64,000 nt of DNA from UBA7672 sp964529555. Lineage in GTDB: Bacteria > Pseudomonadota > Alphaproteobacteria > Caulobacterales > Hyphomonadaceae. Each line of letters starts with the position of its first letter. Position 1 is the first letter of the stretch. Below are positions 1 through 7,917 of the stretch, piece by piece. The position numbers and the translations under genes were made by a program. The notes under the pieces were generated by a model, which worked only from the letters and a program-made list of their open reading frames with translations, searched no databases and was not told the origin of the DNA. The stretch spans positions 1 through 64,000 of the forward strand of contig CAZGWV010000002.1 of NCBI GenBank assembly GCA_964529555.1. Direction: 5' to 3'.

Positions 1-727
1 CGATCTTCTGGGCGTGCTCGCGGATGCCGGATGTGATGAGGCGGGACGGAATGAACAGCTCCTTCCCGTCCGGCCGCCTTCCCCGGATCAGGACATGGGT
101 GTGCGGGTTGTCGGTGTCGTGATGGTTGACGGCGAGCCACTCCAGCTTCGTCCCAAGCTTGGCTTCCAGCCCCGCCATCAGCTCCCGGATGAACGGCTTC
201 AGGTCGCCCAACGCCTCGCCGTCCTCGGGGCTGACAATCATCCGAAAGTGGCGCGGATCGTCGGCCCAGCCGGCGGTGACGGTCCTGGCGTCGACGCCAG
301 CATTCGCCCGGTCGAAGAATGAGAAATTCGCCTCTCCGGCGACGCCTTCGCGGGAAAGATAGTCAACTGACCGGGTCGGATCCTGCGCTTGTCCCTCCTC
401 CACGACGGCCGGCGACTGCGCGCGGCTGGCCGCCTCCCGCGACAGATAGGCGACATGCGCGCGGAGCGGCGCACCCTTGATCCCGGCGTTGCCGACATAG
501 CGCATCTTCACCACGACGCGGCGGCTGGCAGCGAACACCGGTCGCGAGCGGGTCCTTGCGCCCGGCGCGACGTGCGCGCGCACGCTGGACTGCTTCGGTT
601 TCGGCCCGGAGGAGCGCGGCTTCTGCGTCGCCTTCCACACCGCGGCGCGGACAGCCCGCAGGCGCGGAGCACGGTCGCGCTTCGTCCTTCCAGCCTTCAG
701 TTCGAACTCGTTTTCACGCGTCGTCAT
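1..727 (-). CDS. Relaxase/mobilization nuclease, DUF3363 type (C-terminal part beyond window)
   Basis: This gene is open from the window edge to an ATG at 727, giving about 242 N-terminal residues that begin MTTRENEFELKAGR. An Arg/Lys-rich N-terminus is followed by the relaxase core. The histidine triad HHDTDNPHTHVLIRG is encoded at about positions 80-125 and is the metal-binding HUH motif of P-type/VirD2-like relaxases. The protein should nick oriT and carry the strand through the Trb channel encoded at 46-58 kb. An upstream in-frame ATG at 739 has a GGAAG just before it and could be the true start. The missing C-terminus should hold the DUF3363 region. The family call comes from motif and recalled N-terminal similarity. 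Confidence 0.9.
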   Translation of the reverse strand, partial: MTTRENEFELKAGRTKRDRAPRLRAVRAAVWKATQKPRSSGPKPKQSSVRAHVAPGARTRSRPVFAASRRVVVKMRYVGNAGIKGAPLRAHVAYLSREAASRAQSPAVVEEGQAQDPTRSVDYLSREGVAGEANFSFFDRANAGVDARTVTAGWADDPRHFRMIVSPEDGEALGDLKPFIRELMAGLEAKLGTKLEWLAVNHHDTDNPHTHVLIRGRRPDGKELFIPSRLITSGIREHAQKI

Positions 728-940
728 GGCGATGAGCATCGCTTCCAAAGCGCTCGCGTCCACCGCTTGCACCCCTTCAACGAGCGTCGCGAATCCACGG
801 CGCCTGTGACGCTAATCCACGGTGGATTTTCCTATGTGCAGACAGGGCCGTAAGGCCCAGCGCACCGTAGGTGCTTAATCTTGCGAAACACCGTGCCCCC
901 GACTCCAACGCCAGACCGACGCACATCCAGCGCCACTTCC

Positions 941-966
941 GCGATGGTCCGGATACGGACCATCGC
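941..966. repeat. Perfect 11-bp inverted repeat
   Basis: GCGATGGTCCG and its exact complement are separated by gata. The repeat lies about 210 bp upstream of the relaxase start. It could be an oriT-proximal dyad or an operator. Confidence 0.6.
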
Positions 967-1148
967 TGGCGACGACAGCGCAGCGCGGCGCACAGAAAAC
1001 GCTGCGCGATGCTTGCGAGCGTGCAAAATATGGAGGGAAAGAGCATCCGTCAGGATGCAGCTGCGCTCACCCCATCGTGAGCCGCACCTGGCTGGCGACG
1101 CCAGCTTGTCGGGCAAGAAGCAATCAGCCAAGCAGCGCTGCTTCCCGT

Positions 1149-1180
1149 CCTTAGCACTAATGTTAGCGCTAGTACTAAGG
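1149..1180. repeat. Complex dyad with TTAGCRCTA repeats
   Basis: CCTTAGCACTA is matched by TAGTACTAAGG with one mismatch, and a further TTAGCGCTAG lies between them. The result is a compact cluster of half-sites, as seen in operators or partition/relaxosome binding sites. It sits between the small gene at 1297-1443 and the relaxase. Confidence 0.5.
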
Positions 1181-1271
1181 ACCAAAAGGATGCTCCAGGT
1201 TGGCTTTTGGCTCTCTGCCGGTCGGGCTGCCCGCTCGCCCCAAGGGGCGCTCGGGCAAACAATTCGAAAGC

Positions 1272-1296
1272 AAAAAAAAGGGGGCTGACGCCCCCC
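1272..1296 (-). terminator. Rho-independent terminator
   Basis: Read on the minus strand, GGGGGC gtca GCCCCC forms a stem followed by a run of eight T. It begins directly after the stop codon of the 48-residue gene at 1297-1443. Confidence 0.85.
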
Positions 1297-1443
1297 TCAG
1301 GTTCCATCGGTTTCAGACGCCTGTTGCGCGAATTCCGGCATTGCCTCCAGCAGCGATCTCATCTCGACGACATCGCCGTCTGTCAGGTCGGGACTCTCTT
1401 CCCGCGCTAGCTTGATGAACTCCTCGACCAAGCGGTTCGACAT
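1297..1443 (-). CDS. Small hypothetical protein (48 aa)
   Basis: An ATG at 1443 preceded by AAGGAG at a normal distance opens a 48-codon frame (begins MSNRLVEEFIKLAREES, ends ASETDGT) that stops just before a strong rho-independent terminator. The product is acidic and helical, with no membrane segment. Good RBS, codon use and a matching terminator make it a real gene. Its function is unknown. As the gene between oriT-like DNA and the relaxase it could be a small accessory or antitoxin-like protein, but nothing in the sequence proves that. Confidence 0.7.
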   Translation of the reverse strand: MSNRLVEEFIKLAREESPDLTDGDVVEMRSLLEAMPEFAQQASETDGT

Positions 1444-1706
1444 TGCGTTGCTCCTTCAGGTTGCCCGCCCCGGAGCGGGGCGCGATGCGCCAGCCGGGCA
1501 CGGGAGGGCGCCCGAAAGTCACCGAGTGTATGCGGCGACGCCGCGCAGCGAGGGGAACGGCAGCGCCGTTGACGTTCGGGCTCCCGTGGCAGGATGGGAC
1601 ATCGCGCGCCCTCCTCCCCCGTCATGCAGAGTCCCTGTACGAGGGAAACCTGCGGATAATCGGATGCGAAGCGGGAGCGGCGAGCGCCGCCCCCGCCCGG
1701 CCGCGG
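1444..1706. other. Intergenic region, nothing recognised
   Basis: This 263-bp stretch lies between the two small minus-strand genes. I found no frame with a plausible start, RBS and codon use. It presumably carries the promoter of the 48-residue gene. Confidence 0.4.
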
Positions 1707-1868
1707 TCAGCCCTTGGCTTCCGCTTCACGGATCAGCTCTTCTCTCGTCAGCTCCATCGCCAGCAGTTCGAAGTTGATCCAGTGGGACTCTTCTTCATCA
1801 ACAGCGTTCCGCAGCTCCGCACGCAGTTCTTCGATATGGCGGTCGATGGTGAAGGTCGTGGTGAACAT
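1707..1868 (-). CDS. Small hypothetical protein (53 aa)
   Basis: The frame starts MFTTTFTIDRHIEELRAELR at an ATG preceded by AAAGGAG and ends EAEAKG. It is strongly acidic and predicted fully helical (HIEELRAELRNAVDEEESHW), like small plasmid-borne coiled-coil proteins. No family is recognised. Its 5' end and RBS fall in the 55-bp sequence that is repeated on the far side of the N gap, so the start and leader occur twice in the scaffold; the right-hand copy has no coding body. Confidence 0.7.
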   Translation of the reverse strand: MFTTTFTIDRHIEELRAELRNAVDEEESHWINFELLAMELTREELIREAEAKG

Positions 1869-1904
1869 CGTCTTCTCCTTTGCTGAAAGACGATGTCGTC
1901 CGGC

Positions 1905-2004
1905 NNNNNNNNNNNNNNNNNNNNNNNNNNNNNNNNNNNNNNNNNNNNNNNNNNNNNNNNNNNNNNNNNNNNNNNNNNNNNNNNNNNNNNNNNNNNNNNN
2001 NNNN
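1905..2004. other. Assembly gap (100 N) with identical 55-bp flanks
   Basis: There are exactly 100 N. The 55 bases before the gap (1850-1904) are identical to the 55 after it (2005-2059). This is the pattern left when two contigs that overlap by a k-mer are scaffolded without being merged. The true sequence probably has no gap and only one copy. Confidence 0.85.
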
Positions 2005-2059
2005 TGAAGGTCGTGGTGAACATCGTCTTCTCCTTTGCTGAAAGACGATGTCGTCCGGC

Positions 2060-2524
2060 CGGGCGGGCCGGAGCGGGTCAAGGGATCGCGCGCTCGCGCG
2101 CGACCGCCCTGCGGCGATGGGGGTCACGATTTTTTTGGCCCTCTTCGGCCAAAAAAATGGTGGGGCCCCGTCGTCCCTTGAGGCGGTCCGGCCCGTCCGG
2201 CAGGCTGGGACGGACTGAGCAGGTAATTCCCGCTTCAGGAGCGGCTGGAACAGAAGACGCAAAGCGCCATCGATGCTGGGGCATGTCCACCTCGCTGGGC
2301 GCGAACGCGACCAGCAATAGAAAAAAGCGAAGGCTGCAAGGAGCCTGCGCGCCGGGCCTTCCCGGCGCTGCATGGCGGTAAGCGCCGGCGAGCGGCTGGC
2401 GGCGCGCAGCGCCCGCAGGGTCGCGCCCGTAGGAGCCGCGTTCACGCGGCGGGACCGAGCGTGACCGCCAGGCGCTCTCCACCGCGCCCTGCCCTATCCA
2501 GAACGGAGCCCGGTCTGACGATTT
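2060..2524. other. Intergenic region, no gene recognised
   Basis: No supported gene was found. The longer frames here are low-complexity Arg/Pro translations. The region contains the T-flanked hairpin listed separately and probably the promoter of the 53-residue gene. Confidence 0.4.
2129..2158. terminator. Bidirectional terminator-like hairpin
   Basis: ATTTTTTTGGCC and its perfect complement are separated by six bases. The stem is flanked by T-runs on both strands. It could end transcription of the gene at 2525-2938. Confidence 0.7.
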
Positions 2525-2938
2525 TCAGGCAGGTCTGTCGGGCACGGGATCGCGACGAAGCTCGATGACTGCACAAACCGTCTCACGCGAGAAGTACTCA
2601 TCGCCATCTGCCAGATCGGCTGGCGCCGAAGAGACCAGGGAACAGGTCCACCAGGCGCCGGTGTAGGCGCATATCGCCTGCATCCCGGCGTGCTGCATGG
2701 CGCTCGGCAAACTGTCCCTGTCCGTCCCCGAGCATTTGAAAGACGAGAGGCGCGCAGCTTCCGCCAGCCCGTCGACAGCCGCCTGCGTCTTGATCTGCCG
2801 GATGCAGAGGCCGGAGCTTTTGCGGTAGGCGTCGAGCAGTCCGGCACTGCGGACGAGATTCTTCGCGGCGGCGATAAACAGCGCCTCGTGGTCGATGCGC
2901 TCCTTCGGCGGCATCTTGAATCGCTTCTTCGTCGCCAT
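2525..2938 (-). CDS. Hypothetical protein (137 aa)
   Basis: The frame begins MATKKRFKMPPKERIDHEAL, with a basic N-terminus and then helices (AAKNLVRSAGLLDAYRKS). Four Cys and several Trp lie in the C-terminal half (TGAWWTCSL). An upstream ATG at 2965 would add nine residues but has no RBS. It precedes the T-flanked hairpin at 2129-2158 and follows ssb, in the same direction. No domain is recognised; codon use and position suggest a backbone gene of the element. Confidence 0.6.
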   Translation of the reverse strand: MATKKRFKMPPKERIDHEALFIAAAKNLVRSAGLLDAYRKSSGLCIRQIKTQAAVDGLAEAARLSSFKCSGTDRDSLPSAMQHAGMQAICAYTGAWWTCSLVSSAPADLADGDEYFSRETVCAVIELRRDPVPDRPA

Positions 2939-3128
2939 GGCTGCTGGCCGCCTCTCGCAAGGCATACCGGGCTACCAGAACAAAAAACGAACATCAAGAC
3001 ACGACTTCGCCGGGAGGGTTTAGCTTCCCGGCGAAATGAATAGAAACGGCGCCTCAGGGTGGCTGGCGGCTCGCGATCCGCATGGCATCGGCCCGGCGGC
3101 TTTCGTCGCCGGGCCGCGCCTGCATTCG

Positions 3129-3602
3129 TCAGAAGGGGATCTCGTCGTCGAAGACCTTCTGGCCTTCGCGGGCCGCCGTCTTCTTCGAGCGGCTGGCCTT
3201 CTCCTTCTTCGCCGACGGGGCCGCCGGGAGGTCCGATTCGTCTTCGGCTTGCGTCGTCACCCGGTTCAGGAAGTCCACCGTCTCGGCGATGATCTCGCAG
3301 CCATAGCGGACATTCTCGTCGCGGTCGGTCCATTTGGTGTAGTGGATCCGCCCGCGGACCAGCACCTTCATCCCCTTCCCGCAGTACTCCTGCACGGTCT
3401 TGCCGAGGCCGTTGAAGCAGGTGATGCGGTGCCATTCGGTGTCCTGGACGCGGTAGCCGTTCTCGTCGCGGAGAGGCTTGCCGTCCGCATACCGGGGGCG
3501 GGAGGTGGCGAGGGTGAAGTGGGTGATCTGGGTCCCGCCCGGGGTCGTGCGGGAGTCGGGGTCCTGGCCGATATTGCCGGCGAGAATGACGAGGTTCTGC
3601 AT
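3129..3602 (-). CDS. ssb: Single-stranded DNA-binding protein
   Basis: This 157-residue protein has the OB-fold start MQNLVILAGNIGQDPDSR, the core pattern EWHRITCFNGLGKTVQEYCG, and KVLVRGRI. A Lys-rich linker leads to the acidic tip DDEIPF that recruits partner proteins. It should coat single-stranded DNA made during conjugative transfer and replication. The ATG at 3602 has GGAGAC seven bases upstream, and a longer frame upstream is not supported. The downstream side of the gene and its leader are mirrored, in decayed form, at 3790-4348. Confidence 0.95.
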   Translation of the reverse strand: MQNLVILAGNIGQDPDSRTTPGGTQITHFTLATSRPRYADGKPLRDENGYRVQDTEWHRITCFNGLGKTVQEYCGKGMKVLVRGRIHYTKWTDRDENVRYGCEIIAETVDFLNRVTTQAEDESDLPAAPSAKKEKASRSKKTAAREGQKVFDDEIPF

Positions 3603-3839
3603 TGTAAGTCTCCGTTGCTTCTGCCGGAGGGACCGCCCCTCCGACGAGACCCGCTCAAGGCCGCCGGGAGACGCCTGCACGGACGCACTTCGCGTCCGCT
3701 TGACCCCTAAGGCCCGGAGTGGTGCGGGCAGGCGCGCGGCACGCGCGACAACACGGTCCGGAGCCGCAGGGGTTGCCGGCGGAAACCGGACGGACTTAGG
3801 GGCTCAGTCGTCGGAGGGATGGTCCTTTCGGAGAAGCGC

Positions 3840-4262
3840 ATCGGAACGCGCATCAGAACCTCGTCATTCTTGACGGCAAAGAGGGAGATCCCCGACTCCC
3901 GCACGACCCGGGGCGCGGGGCCTGACATCACTTTCACCCTGCCCCGCGCGCCACAGGCGGACGGCAAGCCTCTCCGCGACGAGACGGCGCCGGAACACGC
4001 GCCGAATGGCACCGCATCACCTGCTTCACCGGTGGCGGAAAGAGCAGGCGTATTGCGAGAAGGGGATGAAGTCGCCTGTCCGCGGCGGGCCGCGCATGCC
4101 ATGGACCGATGCTGACGAGACCATCCGCTCTGGACCGCGATCTTCGACCGAAAAGGTGCTTCAGAGCAGGGTGACGACGCAAGCCGAAGACGAGGCGGCC
4201 ACAGCGACACGCCGGCAAAGAAGGAGAAGGCCAGCCGCTCGAAGAAGACGGTGACGGGAGGG
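3840..4262 (+). pseudogene. Decayed inverted copy of ssb
   Basis: Fragments of the neighbouring SSB protein can be read on the plus strand, in shifting frames: PDSRTT and ADGKPLRDE (about 3893-3985), YCEKGMK (about 4050), and RVTTQAEDE (about 4170-4195), then the Lys/Arg-rich tail. Indels break it into several frames and the C-terminal DDEIPF is gone. It is on the opposite strand to the intact gene, so it arose by an inverted duplication and has since decayed. It cannot give a functional SSB. Confidence 0.8.
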
Positions 4263-4607
4263 GCTGGGCTGACGCACTGCGATCCGCGCACTGACCGAAG
4301 GCTCGGTCTGGCGGCGAAAGCCGCCGGGCCGATGCCATGCGGATCACACAAGGCCGGACAGCATTGGGGGCGCCGCAAACGCGGCGCCCCCAGGCATCGA
4401 AGCCCTAGGTTGGGGGGACGGGCCTCGACGCGCCAAATAGGTCACAAGCTTCCGCGCACGACAAGACCAGCTCCGAAATATCCACCGTCACAAAAGCTCA
4501 CGACGACGCTATGGGCCTCATTGAGCCCTGACTGGCGAGCCTTTTGGCTGCGGGCACTCTGCGAGATGCTCGTACCGCCGTCAGAACCGAGAAGGAAAAG
4601 GCGGCGC

Positions 4608-5543
4608 TTACGCGCCGCCCTCCCCGTCGAAGCGCATGACGGGGATGCCGAGCACGCGCGCCTTGTCCGCGAGGTTCGCCTGGATGCCGCCGCCGGGGAA
4701 GACGACCACCCCGATCGGCAGGGTTTCCAACATGGCGTCGTTGCGCTTGAACGGCGCCGACTTGCGGGAGTGCTTGGCGAAGTCCGGTGCGAACGGGACG
4801 ACCGGCGTCTTCCGGTGGGCCGCCCACTTGTCGGCGATCAGGTCCGCGCCTCGCTTCGAACCGCCATGCAACAGGACCATGCCGGGGTGCCGGGCGTGGA
4901 TATTGTCGAGCACGGACCAGATCAGGCGATGATCCTGGTAGTCGAAACCGCCGGAGACGGCCACTTTGGGACCGGCGGGCAGCATCACCTCGGTCTCCGC
5001 GCGGCGCCGCGCAGCGAGGAAGTCGCGGCTGTCGACCACGGCCGCGGTGAGCGTCCGATGGTTGACCAGCGAGCCGGAGCGCGGCCTCCAGCTCGACCCG
5101 GTGCGCCGCTCGAAGTGTTCGGCGGCCTGGTCGCGCATCAGTTCGAACGCGTCGCGGCGCTCGAGAAGTGTCTGCCCTTCGGCGATGAGGCGTTCGAGTT
5201 CGACCGACTTCACCTCGCCGCCATCCTGTTCGCGCTGGCTGTCGCGCTGCGCCCGCTCGTTATCATCGAGTTCGCGGGCGATGCGCTGGCCGGCGCGGTG
5301 GAAGACGTTGACCGTCGACCACAGGAGGCCTTCGAGGTCGGGTTCGAGGCGGGTGTCCTCAAGCGTCGCAGCCAGGGCGTCGAAGATGTCGGCGATTGCG
5401 CCGGCGACGAGATTGCCTTCGGGAAGCGGCCGGGGGTCAGGCTCGTCGGCGAAAGGGCGATAGCCGTAGAGCTGAAGTTCCTGGAGGAGAAGGTCGGTTG
5501 GGGAGGATGCGGAGTTCGGATCGGCGTCTTCGTGCAGTCTCAT
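4608..5543 (-). CDS. DUF2493 (SLOG-like) domain protein
   Basis: This protein of about 311 residues starts MRLHEDADPNSASSP, with AGGAG eight bases upstream of the ATG. The first 200 residues are helical and charged. The C-terminal 110 residues carry the DUF2493 pattern: KVAVSGGFDYQDHRLIW, then MVLLHGGSKRGADLIADKWA, then VVFPGGG, with the GG turns typical of Rossmann-like nucleotide-binding SLOG proteins. Such proteins are common on alphaproteobacterial conjugative elements; ligand and role are not established. It is followed by about 230 bp without genes and preceded by a large structured intergenic region. Confidence 0.85.
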   Translation of the reverse strand: MRLHEDADPNSASSPTDLLLQELQLYGYRPFADEPDPRPLPEGNLVAGAIADIFDALAATLEDTRLEPDLEGLLWSTVNVFHRAGQRIARELDDNERAQRDSQREQDGGEVKSVELERLIAEGQTLLERRDAFELMRDQAAEHFERRTGSSWRPRSGSLVNHRTLTAAVVDSRDFLAARRRAETEVMLPAGPKVAVSGGFDYQDHRLIWSVLDNIHARHPGMVLLHGGSKRGADLIADKWAAHRKTPVVPFAPDFAKHSRKSAPFKRNDAMLETLPIGVVVFPGGGIQANLADKARVLGIPVMRFDGEGGA

Positions 5544-5653
5544 CGGAGGCTCCTGTCGCCTGGGACCGCGACCATCGCGGCCTTCATGGCGACGGGAGCG
5601 CACGGGCGGGGCGGCCTGGCAGTCCGAGCCAGGCGAGGACCTTGATGGCCAAA

Positions 5654-5719
5654 GGCCAGCGATTTTGCTTCGCGATGCAAAGGCGGGCCTCTCGGCCCGC
5701 CGGCGGAAAATCGCTGGCC
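5654..5719. repeat. Nested stem-loop between Toprim and DUF2493 genes
   Basis: An outer 13-bp perfect stem (GGCCAGCGATTTT, 5654-5666, with its complement at 5707-5719) encloses an inner perfect 8-bp hairpin (GGCGGGCC tctc GGCCCGCC, 5682-5701). It lies in the 308-bp intergenic region downstream of the Toprim gene and could be a terminator, an attenuator or a small structured RNA. Confidence 0.65.
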
Positions 5720-5851
5720 GGCGCCATTGCCGGGCCGTCCCGCCTGTGCGCCCGCTCGCCCTCTCGAAGGCCGGTTGCGGTTCTCTCCGGCGACCGGAGC
5801 CTCCGATGATCGCGAAGACGCGCGATCCGCCCCCTCCTCCTTCCCGGCCTT

Positions 5852-6913
5852 CTACGCCGGGGGCTGCAGATAGCGGCGAGCGTCCCCGGCGGCGAGCTGC
5901 GCTTTCGCCGTCGCGCGGAGGCGATCGGCGCCGAGCAGGCGCAGATCGTCATTGAAGTCGCCCAGGACGGGGTTGAGAACGACCGTCTCGATCCCGTCCT
6001 CGCCGGCCCGTTCGATCAGACGGTCGCGCGCGCCGTCGCCGGACGCATCGTGATCGCGCACGATGTAGAGCCGGCGCAGCGTAGGCGGGAACAGGATGGC
6101 GGCGAGATGGTTGGCAGAGAGCGCCGCCGCCATCGCCATGCCGGGCAGCACGCAACGCAGCAACAGCACGGTCTCGATGCCTTCGCCGGCCGCCATCACG
6201 TCGCTCGGCGCGCCGAAGCGGACCGCGTGACCGAGCAGGTCGCCCATCGCGCGCCGCGGCTTCGTGATCGGTGCCTTGCCGAGGGCTTCCTCGCTGAAGC
6301 CGCGCGGATCGAGCCAGGTGCGATGCGCGCCGGTGACATGGCCGTCGAGGTCAGTGACGGCGGCGATCATCGCTGGCCAGGTCTCGAGCGGCGTGTCCTC
6401 GCCGGCGCGGTAATAGCAGCGTGGATGGAAGCACAGCGCGGCCAGATCGTGCAGGGCGGTGACGCCGCGACCGCGCAGATAGGTCTCGCCAAGCGTGCCA
6501 GTAAGCAGCTCCGAAATGGCGAGAAGCCGCCGGGCTGCGCCGCTCGAACCGCGCGGTTCGGGACTGGCGCGCTGCGAGGCGGAAGACGGCGCCGGCTCGG
6601 GACGCGGAAGACTGAGGAAGCGGCGCGCTTCGTCGGCCGCTTCCCGGAATCCCGCGAGGCCAAGCGATTCGCGGATAACGTCGATCAGGTCGCCGTGCTC
6701 GCCGGTAGCGGCGTCAGTCCACTTGCCGGCTGCGCCGCGGCCGGTCTCAGGACCTTTGAGACGGACATACATTGATCCGCCGGGCGTGTTGCGCACGTCG
6801 CCAACCAGCCAGTAGCGGCCTTCCCGTCGGCCGTTCGACAGATAGGCGCGGCACACCGCTTCGGCGTGCCGGCCGAGGCGGATAGCGAGGTCAGCGGCGT
6901 CACGGTCAGCCAT
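5852..6913 (-). CDS. Toprim domain-containing protein (primase-like)
   Basis: This 353-residue protein has an N-terminal zinc-less primase-like region (residues 1-110, with GKWTDAATGEHGDLIDVI), a middle segment with YLRGRGV and CFHPRCYY, and a C-terminal Toprim domain. In the Toprim domain the conserved acidic residues appear in VMAAGEGIETVLLL (the catalytic Glu motif) and YIVRDHDASGDG (the DxD motif). Proteins of this layout on plasmids and ICEs are thought to act in replication or lagging-strand priming after transfer. The start has AGGAG upstream. Confidence 0.88.
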   Translation of the reverse strand: MADRDAADLAIRLGRHAEAVCRAYLSNGRREGRYWLVGDVRNTPGGSMYVRLKGPETGRGAAGKWTDAATGEHGDLIDVIRESLGLAGFREAADEARRFLSLPRPEPAPSSASQRASPEPRGSSGAARRLLAISELLTGTLGETYLRGRGVTALHDLAALCFHPRCYYRAGEDTPLETWPAMIAAVTDLDGHVTGAHRTWLDPRGFSEEALGKAPITKPRRAMGDLLGHAVRFGAPSDVMAAGEGIETVLLLRCVLPGMAMAAALSANHLAAILFPPTLRRLYIVRDHDASGDGARDRLIERAGEDGIETVVLNPVLGDFNDDLRLLGADRLRATAKAQLAAGDARRYLQPPA

Positions 6914-7002
6914 CGCATTGGCTCCTGAGCTGGATATCGTGCGTCATGACAGTCTCCACAACGGGACGTACAACGCATATGGCCTAGGAAAGTGCTGGCG
7001 CC

Positions 7003-7758
7003 TCAGCCACCCGGCTCTCGGGCTGCACGCGACGCCACCCGGCCTTGGGCAACGCAGAGCGCGCGTACGGCGGCGGCGAGGACCATCATGTCGCGCTCCT
7101 CTGCGAAAATCTGCGTGCACGCCGCGCCTATATCGGTGTCGGTCACGTCGGCGGCCGTGACGCCGGCGAAATCCGGATCGCGGGCGACGATCTTCGCGAT
7201 CATCGCGCGAACGTCCGCCTCACTGACCTGGGCATAAACGTGAACGCCACGATCGGCGGCGATTTCAGCACGCCGGGCCCGGTCGAGCAGCTGTGCTTCC
7301 ATCTCGTACGTCGAGTTGAACAACACGCCGTCGGCGGTGATCACGGCGACACTGCCGCCGAATCCATCGGGACGCATGCACGAACAGGTGTAGGACGATA
7401 TCACGCGGATGGAACCGATGGTCTGCGACCGCTTCACAATGTCCCGCAGGATGAACTCCCAGGATGTATCGGTCAGATCGATATCTATGTCGTCTTCGCC
7501 CGCGTTTGCATTTGCGAGCTGTGGCGCAAGGTAGTCTGCGAGAAAGCTCGCGGTCGACGCGGACTGCGATATCGCTTCGCGAAGGTCGGGAAGCGCGACC
7601 GAGAAACACTCGGCCGGTCCTGTCTCAGAGTAGAAATAGATCGCCTCGCCATCCTGATCCCCATCGAGAATGTGGGTGAGGATCAGGCGTTCCAGCAGCG
7701 TCATGTCGGCAACGGGAATGGACGGTTGAACGACCGTAGGCGTGTAATAGTCAGCCAT
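7003..7758 (-). CDS. Hypothetical plasmid-type protein (251 aa)
   Basis: The frame starts MADYYTPTVVQPSIPVADMT. It is acidic and has no signal peptide or membrane segment. A Cys pair is seen in SSYTCSCMRPDG, and the C-terminal half is helical (EADVRAMIAKIVARDPDFAG). It is on the same strand as the DUF6878/DUF6915 genes, separated from them by a terminator-like hairpin, and looks like part of the same maintenance set. An upstream in-frame Met at 7782 lies inside that hairpin and is unlikely. No function is claimed. Confidence 0.7.
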   Translation of the reverse strand: MADYYTPTVVQPSIPVADMTLLERLILTHILDGDQDGEAIYFYSETGPAECFSVALPDLREAISQSASTASFLADYLAPQLANANAGEDDIDIDLTDTSWEFILRDIVKRSQTIGSIRVISSYTCSCMRPDGFGGSVAVITADGVLFNSTYEMEAQLLDRARRAEIAADRGVHVYAQVSEADVRAMIAKIVARDPDFAGVTAADVTDTDIGAACTQIFAEERDMMVLAAAVRALCVAQGRVASRAAREPGG

Positions 7759-7781
7759 GAAAAATGCTCTTGAAAAGCGCA

Positions 7782-7804
7782 AAGCCCGGCGCGGGGCCGG
7801 GCTT
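7782..7804 (-). terminator. Terminator-like hairpin
   Basis: AAGCCCGGC and GCCGGGCTT flank a short GC loop, followed on the minus strand by GCGCTTTTC. The same hairpin and flanks recur at 10363-10391. Confidence 0.65.
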
Positions 7805-7875
7805 CGCGAAAGGTTGGAAGTGAGAAAGAGGTTCAGGCGAAGATCGCGAATGACTCGCCGATCTGCCCGACTGAT

Positions 7876-7917
7876 CTACTCGACAGGCTCATCGGCAGCA
7901 TCCTCCTCAACGACTAG
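7876..7917 (-). pseudogene. Severed 3' end of the gene interrupted by the IS element
   Basis: Removing the IS and one CTAG copy joins the frame of 9418-9858 (ending EVEIPPL) to VVEEDAADEPVE and a TAG at 7876-7878. These bases are therefore the original C-terminus, now cut off from their gene. Confidence 0.8.

Larger units (their letters stand above)
740..1296. other. Gene-poor region upstream of relaxase, possible oriT
   Basis: I see no convincing coding region here. The stretch lies just upstream of the relaxase gene, where oriT is often found. It contains a small dyad (GCACC gta GGTGC, 862-874) followed at once by TTAATCTTGCG, which resembles the nick-site core of P-type oriTs with one mismatch. 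It also holds the two larger dyads listed separately. The oriT assignment is inference. Confidence 0.35.
3068..4348. repeat. Long imperfect inverted duplication around ssb
   Basis: The arm at about 3068-3720 (ssb with both flanks) is matched in inverse by about 3790-4348. Outer matches include the stretch reading GCCGGGCCGATGCCATGCGGATC-like at 4317-4345 against its complement at 3074-3100. Inner matches include CCCCTAAG against CTTAGGGG on each side of a centre near 3750. The right arm has many indels and substitutions. Confidence 0.65.

Noticed and set aside
871..1288. Plus-strand frames upstream of the relaxase (up to 135 codons)
   Set aside because: Overlapping frames in several phases with Arg-rich, low-complexity products, no RBS, and overlap with dyads and the terminator.
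4251..5645. A 464-codon plus-strand frame
   Set aside because: It is antisense to the DUF2493 gene, whose motifs, RBS and codon use are convincing; the plus-strand product is an Arg/Gly/Ala-rich shadow.
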